Assembly: GCA_039193455.1 (NCBI GenBank) | Contig: JBCCWO010000007.1 | Coordinates: 62,001-126,000 of the forward strand | DNA length: 64,000 nucleotides | From: JBCBGF01 sp039193455 | Lineage (GTDB): Bacteria; Pseudomonadota; Alphaproteobacteria; Rhodobacterales; Rhodobacteraceae | Direction of reading: 5' to 3' | In this document: positions 50,680 to 60,500 of the stretch, in pieces | How positions within the stretch are numbered: position 1 is the first letter of the stretch | Layout of the letters: each line of letters opens with the position of its first letter | The notes under the pieces: generated by a model | What the model saw: the letters and a program-made list of their open reading frames with translations, nothing else | What the model was told of the DNA's origin: nothing | Databases searched by the model: none | Translations under genes and position numbers: made by a program

Positions 50680-51584
50680 AAGCCGTTGCCGATTGTTCGG
50701 ACCGCAAAGGCGGTGATCATCATTCCGGTCACGTACAGCGTCACGCCGGTGGCGTTGTACCAGGGCGCTTTGGCGCGGGGATCGCGCAGCATCACCCGCA
50801 TGGCCGCGAATTGCAGTAGCAGAACCGCGGTGACCGCGAGCGCGTGCCAGGGCCGGCCCCAGACAAAGAGCATCGAGATCACGATCATCTGCGGGAGGGC
50901 CATGCCGATACAGGCGATCTTGGCCGCGACCTCGGGGCCGAGCGTGACGGGCAGCGAGCGCACGCCCATCTGGCGATCGCCCTCAAGCGCCTTGAAGTCG
51001 TTGAGCGTCATGATGCCATGCGCGCCTGCGGCATAGAGAAAGGCGACAATCACCACGGGCGCCGCCGGGGCGCCCGCCGCCAGCACCGCCGCGCCGGTGA
51101 ACCAGGGCAGTCCTTCGTAGCACAGGCCCACCAGTCCCGGCCCCCACCAGCCCGAGCGTTTGAGCCGCACGGGTTCCGCCGAATAGGCCCAGGCCGCGAT
51201 CACGCCAAAGACGGTCGCGCCAAAGCCCCAGGGCCCCAGAAGCGAGCCCATCCAGAGGGCCAGCGCCGACATGGCCAGCGCCACGTACAGGCCCCAGCGC
51301 CCGGGGATCCGGCCCGAGGGGATCGGGCGGCCCGGTTCGTTGATTGCGTCGACATGCCGGTCGCACCAGTCGTTTGCCGCCTGGCTCATCCCGCAGACCA
51401 CGGGCCCGGCGAGGATCACGCCCAGGATGACGAGGCCCCAACTCTCTGTCGGGGAGACGCCGGACGAGACGATGCCGCACAGATAGGCCCACATCGGTGG
51501 GAACCAGGTGATCGGTTTGATCAGCTCTAGCAGGGCGGATGGTTCGGGCCACCGGCGCGTCTGTATGACTGAGGTGACAGACAT
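50676..51584 (-). CDS. bchG: Bacteriochlorophyll synthase (prenyl transferase)
   Basis: A 302-residue UbiA-family membrane enzyme that esterifies bacteriochlorophyllide a with geranylgeranyl-PP. The prenyl-diphosphate motif is MSQAANDWCDRHVDAINEPG and the second aspartate motif is LNDFKALEGDRQMGVRSLPV. About nine hydrophobic segments are visible. A PpsR box lies immediately upstream of its ATG, so it starts the bchG-PucC-like-bchP-idi transcript. Confidence 0.95.
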   Translation of the reverse strand: MSVTSVIQTRRWPEPSALLELIKPITWFPPMWAYLCGIVSSGVSPTESWGLVILGVILAGPVVCGMSQAANDWCDRHVDAINEPGRPIPSGRIPGRWGLYVALAMSALALWMGSLLGPWGFGATVFGVIAAWAYSAEPVRLKRSGWWGPGLVGLCYEGLPWFTGAAVLAAGAPAAPVVIVAFLYAAGAHGIMTLNDFKALEGDRQMGVRSLPVTLGPEVAAKIACIGMALPQMIVISMLFVWGRPWHALAVTAVLLLQFAAMRVMLRDPRAKAPWYNATGVTLYVTGMMITAFAVRTIGNGL

Positions 51585-51586
51585 GC

Positions 51587-51604
51587 TGTCAAGCTAGATT
51601 GACA
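51587..51604. promoter_or_regulatory. PpsR/CrtJ box upstream of bchG
   Basis: TGTCAAGCTAGATTGACA, an exact TGT-N12-ACA match with the extended TGTCAA/TTGACA form, only 2 bases upstream of the bchG ATG and 68 bases past the ppsR stop. Only one box is seen here. Confidence 0.82.
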
Positions 51605-51672
51605 ACGCGAGTCGCACAAGCGTTCATTGCCCGGAAAAGCGGGTCAAAACGTCACGAAAATCGCTGTGATTG

Positions 51673-53088
51673 CTAGTTGGGCGTTTTGTTCAAAAGCCCG
51701 TATTTACGCAGCTTGACGTACAGGCTTTGCCGGCTGAGGCCCAGCATCTCGGCCGCGGCGACGCGGTTGTTGCGGGTGAGTTCCACAGCCGTTTCGATGC
51801 ACATCTTTTCGACGACATCGGTCGTCTCGCTGACGATGTCTTTCAGCGTGGCCGAACCGACAAGCTCCATCACGCTGCGCACGCCATCGTCGCTGACCGC
51901 GACCCCGGGCCGCCGCACGGCGTCGACGCGGCTGGCATCGCGGATGACGAAGACCATGGAAGGATTGGCGCGGTCATTTAGGTAGGTGGCCGAGATTTCG
52001 ACCGACGTCTCACCGCCGAATTCCGATGTGAGCTTGGTGGCATACATGCTCATCGTGCCCGACCGCGTGGCGTTGTCGATCAGGACCTTTGAATCCACGG
52101 TTCCGCGCGCAAAGAACTCGGCCAGCGGTCTGCCGCGGGCGAGGGTCACGTGGGCGACATCGGCGAGGTTCAGGAATGCCTCATTCGCCGACAGGATCAC
52201 ACCGTTGCCATCGGTAAAGACGATGGCGTCGCTGCCTTCTTGGTAGAGCGCGTTGAGGTTTTCGGTCAGCTCATCGGGGGTTTGTTCAACTTCATCCGCG
52301 TTTTCGAGACGGCAGAGAAGGTAGCGCTCGCCCGCCGCCCGGAACATCAGCGGCGCGATCAGGATCCGCTTGCGCGATCTGCGCGAGGCGACCTCGATCG
52401 GTTTTGCGCCTTCGGACATCGCCATGTTCGACAGGTGATCGATCAGCTCGCCCTTTTTGCGGCTGTCAAACTCTTGCGCGAAACCGGCACCGTTCAGATC
52501 ACTTTGGCTGGCGCCCAACAGGGCACAGGCCGCCGGGTTGGCATCGGTCACGCGGCCCGAGGCCATCGAGACGAACACCACCGCCTCGCGCACGCTGTCG
52601 AGCAGCACGCGGAAGCGCGTGTCGTGTTCGCGCTGTGTTTCGTAATCACGCTCAAGCGCCATCTGGGCCTTGACGAGCTGCTGCTGCATCTCGGCAATCG
52701 GGCGCAGGTCGCGGCCCAGCATTAGCAAGGCCCCGTCCGGACCAATCTGGTGGAGTGTATAGCGGATCGGGAATTCCCAATCGCCGCTATCGCTGTGATT
52801 AAGCTCCATCGCGCGCATCGTTTCGCCGCCGGACGAGAACGCATCAAGCTGCGCGTCGAGCTTGGGCACGCTTTCGGAGCTGAGGAAGTCGCGGATGTCG
52901 TGGCCTTCCCAGTGATCGAGACGACCAAAGCTGGGATGGGCGGGGTTCACGAGAACACTCAGGATCTGGCCGACATCCGAGATGACGATGCCAAGATCCC
53001 CGGCGGTCGAGATGATGTCGCCCAGAACATCGGGACCGATCAGCGGGATTGACCCGCTGCTCCAGTATCGCGTGCCGCGGGAGCTCAC
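51673..53088 (-). CDS. ppsR: PpsR/CrtJ redox-responsive repressor of photosynthesis genes
   Basis: A 471-residue regulator: N-terminal PAS-like domain, a Q-linker helix (IAEMQQQLVKAQMALERDYE), two further PAS domains (about 155-265 and 275-390) and a C-terminal FIS-type helix-turn-helix (NRVAAAEMLGLSRQSLYVKL). The two cysteines linked to redox control in Rhodobacter are kept: Cys259 (YLLCRLE) and Cys430 (EKMCIETAVEL). I chose the GTG at 53088 (GGAGA upstream, clear of aerR). An upstream GTG at 53178 would overlap aerR by 55 bases. Confidence 0.94.
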   Translation of the reverse strand: MSSRGTRYWSSGSIPLIGPDVLGDIISTAGDLGIVISDVGQILSVLVNPAHPSFGRLDHWEGHDIRDFLSSESVPKLDAQLDAFSSGGETMRAMELNHSDSGDWEFPIRYTLHQIGPDGALLMLGRDLRPIAEMQQQLVKAQMALERDYETQREHDTRFRVLLDSVREAVVFVSMASGRVTDANPAACALLGASQSDLNGAGFAQEFDSRKKGELIDHLSNMAMSEGAKPIEVASRRSRKRILIAPLMFRAAGERYLLCRLENADEVEQTPDELTENLNALYQEGSDAIVFTDGNGVILSANEAFLNLADVAHVTLARGRPLAEFFARGTVDSKVLIDNATRSGTMSMYATKLTSEFGGETSVEISATYLNDRANPSMVFVIRDASRVDAVRRPGVAVSDDGVRSVMELVGSATLKDIVSETTDVVEKMCIETAVELTRNNRVAAAEMLGLSRQSLYVKLRKYGLLNKTPN

Positions 53089-53123
53089 CTTGCCGTCTCC
53101 GAAGGGCCCGGCGCTCTCATCGC

Positions 53124-53924
53124 TTAGACCGAGGTCGCGCGTCGCCTTGCGCCTTGAGGTGAAATCGTCAGACCGCACAGGCGCAACGCTTCTTGAGGGT
53201 CATTAGTTGCGAAATCTGCACCGGTCCGCTTCTTTACGTCTCTTTCACTTATTCCAATGGCCCCACCCACGACGATCGGCGTCGCTTTCGGCAGCACCTG
53301 GCTCAGGTCAGCGATGAGGTCACGGGTCACCCCGAGCCGTTCCGCCACCCCTACGGACACAAAAATAGCGTCGAAATCCCCTGTGGCAACAACCCGTTGC
53401 GCCTCAAAATCTTCGTTACCCAAAAGCAGCCGGACGGACAAACCCAGCCGCCGGAACTGTTCGGTCAGCACCATCGCGCCGAGCGTGTGAAATTCGCCTT
53501 CGACCACGGTGACCAGGACAGAGGCCACCCGATGGCCGGCGGAGGCGTTTTGGCGGGGGGCAACGCCGATTTCGCGCAGCGCGCGCTGCAGCCGTGCCAC
53601 GCTGATCGTGACATCGGCAAACCCAAGCTCATCTTCGCACCACTTGTCGCCAAGTCGGCGCGCCGCCTCTGGTATGTAGTAATCGATGATCTCACGCGCG
53701 GGGACACCCGCGCGCTGAATGTCGGCGATGGTTTCGAGCGTATGGACCGGATCATCCGACCCCGCGCTGTCGATCAGATCCTGCACAAGCTTTTCTGACA
53801 GAACCTGGCCCGAGTTCGCCCGCTTCGACGCCAGAACGGCCACGGCACGTTCGGCCAGCGATTCCACCGTCGGGGTGGCGCCAGCATCGAGCAGTGAGCG
53901 GATTCTGTCCTGATGATCGGTCAT
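53124..53924 (-). CDS. aerR: AerR/PpaA, B12-binding antirepressor of PpsR
   Basis: A 266-residue regulator with a helical cap (GDKWCEDELGFADVTISVAR) and a cobalamin-binding fold. The ligand motif is VEGEFHTLGAM with His146, then VSVGVAERLG and VVGGAIGIS. In Rhodobacter it antagonises CrtJ/PpsR and senses light through cobalamin. ATG 53924 is chosen. The frame stays open another 104 codons upstream with a basic stretch directly before the ATG, so a longer isoform from a non-ATG start, as in R. capsulatus, is possible. Confidence 0.92.
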   Translation of the reverse strand: MTDHQDRIRSLLDAGATPTVESLAERAVAVLASKRANSGQVLSEKLVQDLIDSAGSDDPVHTLETIADIQRAGVPAREIIDYYIPEAARRLGDKWCEDELGFADVTISVARLQRALREIGVAPRQNASAGHRVASVLVTVVEGEFHTLGAMVLTEQFRRLGLSVRLLLGNEDFEAQRVVATGDFDAIFVSVGVAERLGVTRDLIADLSQVLPKATPIVVGGAIGISERDVKKRTGADFATNDPQEALRLCGLTISPQGARRRATSV

Positions 53925-54013
53925 CGATTTCAATCTCAGACGGCGGGCCCGGCCACGCGCATGTGAGTCGCGGGCGGCCAGAATATTCGGAGGGTCGTAT
54001 ATGGGTGCTGGAA

Positions 54014-54031
54014 TGTCAAAGTAAATTGACA
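54014..54031. promoter_or_regulatory. PpsR/CrtJ box upstream of aerR
   Basis: TGTCAAAGTAAATTGACA, an exact TGT-N12-ACA match, 90 bases upstream of the aerR ATG. It implies autoregulation of aerR-ppsR. It is on the aerR side of the aerR-bchF divergent region. Confidence 0.85.
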
Positions 54032-54160
54032 GCCGTGCCTGCTGCAAGCGCCCAAAACCGGGCCATTCTGGCAAAAATATACTGTTTTTTAACGAAAAAC
54101 AAATGTGGCTGGCGGTGTTTTCAGGGTGCGTAAGTTTTGCGCGAACTGTCATTTTCAGAG

Positions 54161-54178
54161 TGTAAGTTATAATTGACA
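54161..54178. promoter_or_regulatory. PpsR/CrtJ box upstream of bchF
   Basis: TGTAAGTTATAATTGACA, an exact TGT-N12-ACA match, 57 bases before the bchF ATG. The 130 bases between this and the aerR box are AT-rich and probably contain both promoters. Confidence 0.85.
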
Positions 54179-54234
54179 CTTTCGCCGTTACAGAAGTAGT
54201 CTGACCAAGGCAAAGACCGCTGGGAGAGGATTTC

Positions 54235-54723
54235 ATGACAGCATCGGGAGCATCTGATCCGTCTGGATCACGGCTCTATACCGCCGCCGAACGGGCGCGG
54301 CGCGATGCGACTGTCTGGACGGTGGTCCAGGGTGTTCTGGCGCCCGCGCAGTTCCTTGTCTTTGTGGTCTCGCTCGCGCTGGTGTTGCGCTATGTCTGGA
54401 CCGGCGAGGGGTATGCCGCCGCGACGGTGTCGATTCTGGTCAAAACGGGCTTTCTTTACGCGATTATGATCACCGGCTCGATCTGGGAGAAGGTGGTCTT
54501 CGGCAAGTGGCTGTTTGCGCCCGCGTTCTTCTGGGAAGACGTGTTCAGCTTTGTCGTCATTGCCTTGCACACCGCATATATCTGGGCGCTTTCAACGGGT
54601 TCGCTGGATCCGAGCGGTGAAATGGCGATCGCGCTGGCGGCCTATGTCGCCTATGTGATCAACGCCGGTCAGTTCCTGTGGAAGCTGCGGATGGCCCGGC
54701 TTGAGGGCGAGGTGGCGGCATGA
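54235..54723 (+). CDS. bchF: 3-vinyl bacteriochlorophyllide hydratase
   Basis: A 162-residue integral membrane protein with about four hydrophobic segments that hydrates the 3-vinyl group. Family features: ERARRDATVWTVVQGVLAPA, SIWEKVVFGKWLFAPAFFWE and FVVIALHTAYIWAL. GGGAGAGG precedes the ATG. It heads the bchFNBHLM-lhaA superoperon, with bchN overlapping by 4 bases. Confidence 0.95.
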   Translation: MTASGASDPSGSRLYTAAERARRDATVWTVVQGVLAPAQFLVFVVSLALVLRYVWTGEGYAAATVSILVKTGFLYAIMITGSIWEKVVFGKWLFAPAFFWEDVFSFVVIALHTAYIWALSTGSLDPSGEMAIALAAYVAYVINAGQFLWKLRMARLEGEVAA

Positions 54724-56006
54724 ACGACCACAGCCCGATCCCCGCCGCCACCGGCTGTCGCGATGTCCCCGTTCTGAAAGAGCGCGGGCAGCGCGAAGTG
54801 TTCTGCGGATTGACCGGCATCATCTGGTTGCACCGCAAGATGCAGGACGCGTTTTTCCTGGTCGTCGGATCGCGGACCTGCGCCCATCTGCTGCAATCGG
54901 CGGCTGGTGTGATGATCTTTGCCGAACCCAGATTCGGGACGGCGATTCTTGAAGAGACCGATCTTGCCGGTTTGGCGGACGCCCACGAAGAACTGGACCG
55001 CGAAGTGGCCCGGTTGCTGTCACGGCGGCCTGACATACGGCAATTGTTCCTTGTCGGGTCGTGCCCGTCGGAGGTGATCAAGCTTGATCTGGCACGTGCG
55101 GCGGAACGTCTCACCCAGGAACATGCGCCGCATGTGCGTGTCCTGAACTTTTCGGGTTCGGGGATCGAGACGACGTTTACACAGGGCGAAGATGCGTGCC
55201 TGGCCTCTATGGTGCCGGCGATGCCTGCGACCGATGCGCGGGAGCTGCTGCTTGTCGGTGCCTTGCCCGATGTGGTCGAGGATCAGGCGCTGGGGCTGCT
55301 TGAGGCGCTGGGCATCGGCCCGGTGCGGTGCCTGCCGTCGCGCCGTGCGTCTGAGACGGCGGGCGTGGGCCCGAACACCGTCTTTGCGCTAACCCAGCCG
55401 TTTTTGGGCGACACGCATGCCGCGCTCACCCGCCGGGGCGCGCGCCACATCGCAGCGCCGTTTCCGTTCGGAGAAGAGGGCACAACCGCGTGGCTGCGCG
55501 CCGTGGCCGCGGAATTCGGTGTTTCCGAAGAGGTGTTCGATCGCGTGACCTCCGCGCCGCGGGCCCGCGCGCGCAAGGCCATCGCGGCGCAGTCGCAAGA
55601 GCTGCAGGGCCGGTCGATCTTTTTCTTCCCCGATAGCCAGTTGGAAGTTCCGCTTGCCCGCTTTGTGACCCGCGAATGCGGGATGGAGGCGGTCGAGATT
55701 GGCTCTCCCTTTATTCACAAACAAGTCGTCGGGCCGGATCTGGACCTGATCGCGCAGGGGCCGGTGATTTCCGAAGGGCAGGATGTCGACCGGCAGCTGG
55801 ACCGCGTGATTGCAGCAGATCCGGACCTGACAGTTTGCGGGCTGGGCCTCGCCAATCCGCTGGAGGCGCGGGGGATGGCCACGAAATGGGCCATCGAGCT
55901 CGTCTTTACCCCGGTGCATTTCTACGAACAGGCAGGCGATCTGGCGGGGCTGTTCTCGCGGCCCCTGGTGCGGCGCGACAAGCTGCGGCTGGAGGCGGCG
56001 CAATGA
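54720..56006 (+). CDS. bchN: Light-independent protochlorophyllide reductase subunit N
   Basis: A 428-residue nitrogenase-like subunit of dark-operative protochlorophyllide reductase. Cluster cysteines occur in EVFCGLTGIIWLHRKMQDAF, VVGSRTCAHLLQSAAGVMIF and VGSCPSEVIKLDLARAAERL. It pairs with BchB and receives electrons from BchL. ATGA overlaps join it to both bchF and bchB. Confidence 0.95.
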   Translation: MNDHSPIPAATGCRDVPVLKERGQREVFCGLTGIIWLHRKMQDAFFLVVGSRTCAHLLQSAAGVMIFAEPRFGTAILEETDLAGLADAHEELDREVARLLSRRPDIRQLFLVGSCPSEVIKLDLARAAERLTQEHAPHVRVLNFSGSGIETTFTQGEDACLASMVPAMPATDARELLLVGALPDVVEDQALGLLEALGIGPVRCLPSRRASETAGVGPNTVFALTQPFLGDTHAALTRRGARHIAAPFPFGEEGTTAWLRAVAAEFGVSEEVFDRVTSAPRARARKAIAAQSQELQGRSIFFFPDSQLEVPLARFVTRECGMEAVEIGSPFIHKQVVGPDLDLIAQGPVISEGQDVDRQLDRVIAADPDLTVCGLGLANPLEARGMATKWAIELVFTPVHFYEQAGDLAGLFSRPLVRRDKLRLEAAQ

Positions 56007-57547
56007 AGCTGACCGTCTGGACATATGAGGGCCCGCCCCATGTCGGCGCGATGCGTGTCGCGACGGGCATGAAGGGGCTGCACTATGTGCTGCACGCCCC
56101 ACAGGGCGATACCTATGCCGATCTGCTCTTCACGATGATCGAACGGCGCGATCACCGCCCGCCGGTGACTTACACAACCTTTCAGGCGCGCGATCTGGGA
56201 TCGGACACGGCGCATCTCTTCAAAGATGCCTGCCGCGATGCCTATGAGCGGTTCCAACCGCAGGCGATCATTGTCGGCGCGTCCTGCACCGCCGAGCTGA
56301 TCCAGGACGATCCCGGCGGGCTGGCCGAGACGATGGGCCTGCCGATCCCGGTTATTCCGCTGGAGCTGCCGAGCTATCAGCGGAAAGAGAATTTCGGCTG
56401 CGACGAGACGTTTTTTCAGATCGTTCGCCATCTGGCGGCCCCGCAAGAGAAAACGGCGACGATCACAGCGAACCTGATCGGGCCCACGGGGTTGGGGTTC
56501 CGGCATCGCGACGATATCGAAGAGGTCACGGCGCTGTTGCATGACCTGGGGATCGGCGTGAATGTGGTGGCCCCGATGGGCGCCAGCCCGGCAGATATCG
56601 TGCGGCTGCCCGCGGCGCATTTCAACGTGCTGATGTACCCCGAGACGGGCGAGGCGGCGGCGCGGTTCCTCGAGCGGAACTTTGATCAGCCCTACACCAA
56701 GGTGGTGCCGATCGGCGTGGGGGCGACGCAGGATTTCATCGCCGAGGTGCGCGAGATCACCGGTGTGACCGGCGTGGCGGATACCGCGCGGCTGCGGCTG
56801 CCCTGGTATTCGAAGTCGGTCGACTCGACCTATCTGACCGGCAAGCGGGTGTTCCTGTTTGGCGACGCGACCCATGTGAAGGCCGCCGCGCGGATCGCGC
56901 GGGATGAGATGGGGTTCACCGTTGCGGGCCTTGGCTGCTACAACCGCGAATTTGCGCGCGATATCCGAGCCCTGGCGAAAGAGTTCGGGGTCGAGCCGCT
57001 GATCACCGATGACTACCTCGTCGTCGAGGAAGCCATCGAGGCGGCGCAGCCCGAGATGATCCTGGGCACCCAGATGGAGCGCCATATCGGCAAGCGGTTG
57101 GGCATCCCCTGCGCGGTGATTTCGGCGCCCGTGCATGTGCAGGATTTCCCCGCGCGCTACAGCCCGCAGATGGGGTGGGAAGGCGCGAATGTGATCTTTG
57201 ACACCTGGGTCCATCCGCTGGTGATGGGGCTGGAAGAGCATCTGCTGCACATGTTCCGCGAGGATTTTGAGTTCCACGATGCGGCGGGGCCAAGCCACCA
57301 TGGCGGGCATGCGCCACGCTCGGTCGCGGAGGCTGAAGCCGTCGAAGAGCCCGCGCCCGAGATCCCGGTGGTGCAGAACGACGGGTCGGTCGTCTGGCTG
57401 CCCGACGCCGAGCGCGAGTTGAAGAAGATCCCGTTCTTTGTGCGCGGCAAGGCGCGGCGCAATACCGAGCTCTTCGCCGCCGAGCGGGGCGTGGCCGAGA
57501 TCAGCGTCGATACCCTTTACGAAGCGAAAGCCCACTATGCGCGATGA
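56003..57547 (+). CDS. bchB: Light-independent protochlorophyllide reductase subunit B
   Basis: A 514-residue partner of BchN. It begins MKLTVWTYEGPPHVGAMRVA and has the cluster/active-site residues IIVGASCTAELIQDDPGG and LELPSYQRKENFGCDETFFQ. The C-terminal domain (WLPDAERELKKIPFFVRGKA) is the usual protochlorophyllide-cap region. A histidine-rich linker (HHGGHAPRS) precedes it. The start overlaps bchN; its own stop overlaps bchH by 11 bases. Confidence 0.95.
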   Translation: MKLTVWTYEGPPHVGAMRVATGMKGLHYVLHAPQGDTYADLLFTMIERRDHRPPVTYTTFQARDLGSDTAHLFKDACRDAYERFQPQAIIVGASCTAELIQDDPGGLAETMGLPIPVIPLELPSYQRKENFGCDETFFQIVRHLAAPQEKTATITANLIGPTGLGFRHRDDIEEVTALLHDLGIGVNVVAPMGASPADIVRLPAAHFNVLMYPETGEAAARFLERNFDQPYTKVVPIGVGATQDFIAEVREITGVTGVADTARLRLPWYSKSVDSTYLTGKRVFLFGDATHVKAAARIARDEMGFTVAGLGCYNREFARDIRALAKEFGVEPLITDDYLVVEEAIEAAQPEMILGTQMERHIGKRLGIPCAVISAPVHVQDFPARYSPQMGWEGANVIFDTWVHPLVMGLEEHLLHMFREDFEFHDAAGPSHHGGHAPRSVAEAEAVEEPAPEIPVVQNDGSVVWLPDAERELKKIPFFVRGKARRNTELFAAERGVAEISVDTLYEAKAHYAR

Positions 57548-60500
57548 CAGCCATATCCCCGGCTACCGCGTGGTGATCGTCACGCTGGACGCGCATTCCG
57601 CGGGGCCCGCGGCGCGCGTGTCAGAACGGCTGGCGGGGGAGTTTCCGGGGCTGTCGGTGACGGTGCATGCCGCCGCCGAGTGGGCCGAGAACCCCGCCGC
57701 GCTGGATCTGGCGCGCGATGCGGTGCGCCATGCCGATATCGTTGTCGCAAACCTGTTGTTCATCGAAGAGCATATCCAGGCGATCCTGCCCGATCTGCAG
57801 GCGCGGCGGGATCACTGCGATGCAATGATCGGGGTGATTGCCGACCCACAGGTCGTCAAGCTGACGCGGATGGGCGATCTGGACATGGCCAAACCCGCAA
57901 GCGGGGCGATGGCGCTGCTCAAGCGGTTGCGGGGGTCGTCGAAACCCTCGGCCGCTTCGGGTGAAAAGCAGATGAAGCTGCTGCGCCGCTTGCCGAAGAT
58001 CCTGAAATACATCCCGGGCAAGGCACAGGATCTGCGGGCCTGGTTCCTGACCATGCAATACTGGCTGGGCGGGTCGGACGACAATGTCGAGGCGATGATC
58101 CGCTTCCTTGTCTCGCGCTATAGCCGTGAGGCCGCCTGGCGCGGGCGCGGGGCGGCGGCGCCGATCGATTACCCCGAGGTTGGGCTTTACCACCCGGATC
58201 TGCCGGGCCACCACATCACCACCGATATCGATGCGTTGCCGGGGCCGGAGCGGCCGGTGGCAACCGTCGGCCTCTTGATGCTGCGGTCGTATATCCTGGC
58301 CTCGGATGCGGCGCATTACGACGGGGTGATCCGGGCGTTCGAGGCCAAGGGCATTCGCTGTCTGCCGGCCTTTGCGGGCGGGCTGGACGGGCGGCCCGCG
58401 ATCGAGGCGTTTTTCAAGGGCCGGGTCGATGCGATGGTATCGCTGACCGGGTTCTCGCTAATCGGTGGGCCCGCCTACAACGACAGCGACGCGGCGGTCG
58501 AGGTGCTGCGCGATCTCGATGTGCCGTATGTCGCCGCACATCCGCTGGAGTTCCAGACCTTGGGCCAGTGGGCGGCGTCGGATGGCGGGCTGGGCCCGGT
58601 GGAAACCACCATGCTGATCGCGCTGCCCGAGATTGACGGGGCGACCAACCCCACGGTCTTTGCCGGGCGGCATGGCGAACACGGGTGCCATGGCTGTGCG
58701 CATGACTGCAAAGTGGAGTCCGATTGCCGAGCGATGGCCCCCTGCCTGGAGCGGATCGAACGGCTGGCTGAAAAGACCCTACGCCTGGCCAAACTGCGCC
58801 GGGCCGAAAACGCCGAAAAGAAGGTGGGGATCGTCCTCTTTGGCTTTCCGCCAAATGCCGGGGCGGTGGGCACGGCGGCCTACCTGTCGGTGTTTGAGAG
58901 CCTGCACAACACGCTGAAACGCATGCGGGCCGAAGGCTATGACGTGGAGGTTCCGGCCACGGTCGAGGACCTGCGCATCGCCGTTTTGCAGGGCAATGCC
59001 GACCAGTACGGTCAAGAGGCGAATGTCGCCGCCCATGTGGACGCCGATACCATCGTGCGCGGCACCCCGCATCTGAGTGCGATCGAAGAGGTCTGGGGCC
59101 CCGCACCGGGCCGGGTGCAATCGGACGGGCGCGGGGTGTTCGTTCTGGGCCAGCATTTCGGCAATGTGTTCGTTGGCGTCCAACCGACCTTTGGGTACGA
59201 GGGCGACCCGATGCGGTTGCTGTTTGAAAAGGGCTTTGCCCCGACGCACGCCTTCATGACCTTCTACACCTGGCTGCGCGATACCTATCGGGCGGACGTG
59301 ATCCTGCATTTCGGGATGCATGGGGCGCTTGAGTTCATGCCGGGCAAGCAAACGGGGCTGGGCGCGCGCGACTGGCCCGACCGGCTGATCGGCGAGATGC
59401 CGAACGTGTACCTTTATGCCTCGAACAACCCCAGCGAGGCGACGCTGGCCAAGCGCCGGTCGAACGCGGTGACGGTGACGCACCTGACGCCGCCCTTGGC
59501 CGCATCGGGGCTTTACAAAGGCCTTCAAGAGCTGAAGGACAGCGTCACGCGCTGGCGCGGGCTGGAGCCGGGCAGCGCCGAACGCGGGGATCTGGAGGCG
59601 CTGATCGCGGATCAGGCGGCGGCGGTGGATCTGGCCGGGGCGGACCCGGAAGCGTTGTGGCTGACCTTGCTGGAAACCGAAGATGCGCTGATCCCCGAAG
59701 GCCTGCATGTGGTGGGCCAGCCCATGACTGAGGCCGCGCGGGCCGAGCATTTGCGCGTGATGGCCGAGACCGATGAGGAAACACGGGCCCGTGTCGCGGA
59801 CCTGTTGGGTCAGGATGCGGAACTGCCCGCGCTGATGCGCGCGCTTGAGGCGCGGTACATCCCGCCGGTTCCGGGCGGCGATCTGATCCGGTCGCCCGAT
59901 GTGTTGCCCACGGGGCGGAACATCCATGCGTTTGATCCGTTCCGGATGCCGACGGCGTTCGCGATGCAGGATGGCGCCAAGCAGGCGCAACTGCTGCTGG
60001 AGACGCATGACGCGCTGCCCCGCACAGTGGCGCTGGTGCTGTGGGGGTCGGACAACATCAAATCCGATGGCGGGCCGATCGCGCAGGCGCTGGCGCTGAT
60101 GGGGGCCGCGCCGCGGTTTGACAGCTATGGGCGGCTCTGCGGGGCGGATCTGGTGCCGCTGGAGGAGTTGGGCCGCCCGCGGATCGACGTGGTGATGACG
60201 CTGTCGGGGATTTTCCGGGATTTGCTGCCGTTGCAGACGCGGATGCTGGCCGAGGCGGCGTGGAAAGCGGCGAGCGCGGATGAGCCGCTGGAGCAGAACT
60301 TTATCCGCGCCCATGCGCTGGCCTATGCCGAGCAGATGGGCTGCGATCTGGAGACCGCGGCGCTGCGCGTGTTCTCGAATGCCGAAGGGGCCTATGGCTC
60401 GAACGTCAATGCGCTGGTCGATAGTTCGGCCTTTGGCGATGAGGATGAGCTGGCCGATGCCTATGAGGCGCGCAAGAGTTTTGCCTATGGGCGCAACGGC

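Noticed and set aside
53089..53178. Longer ppsR starting at GTG 53178
   Set aside because: It would overlap aerR by 55 bases and add a non-conserved polar extension; GTG 53088 has a better ribosome site.
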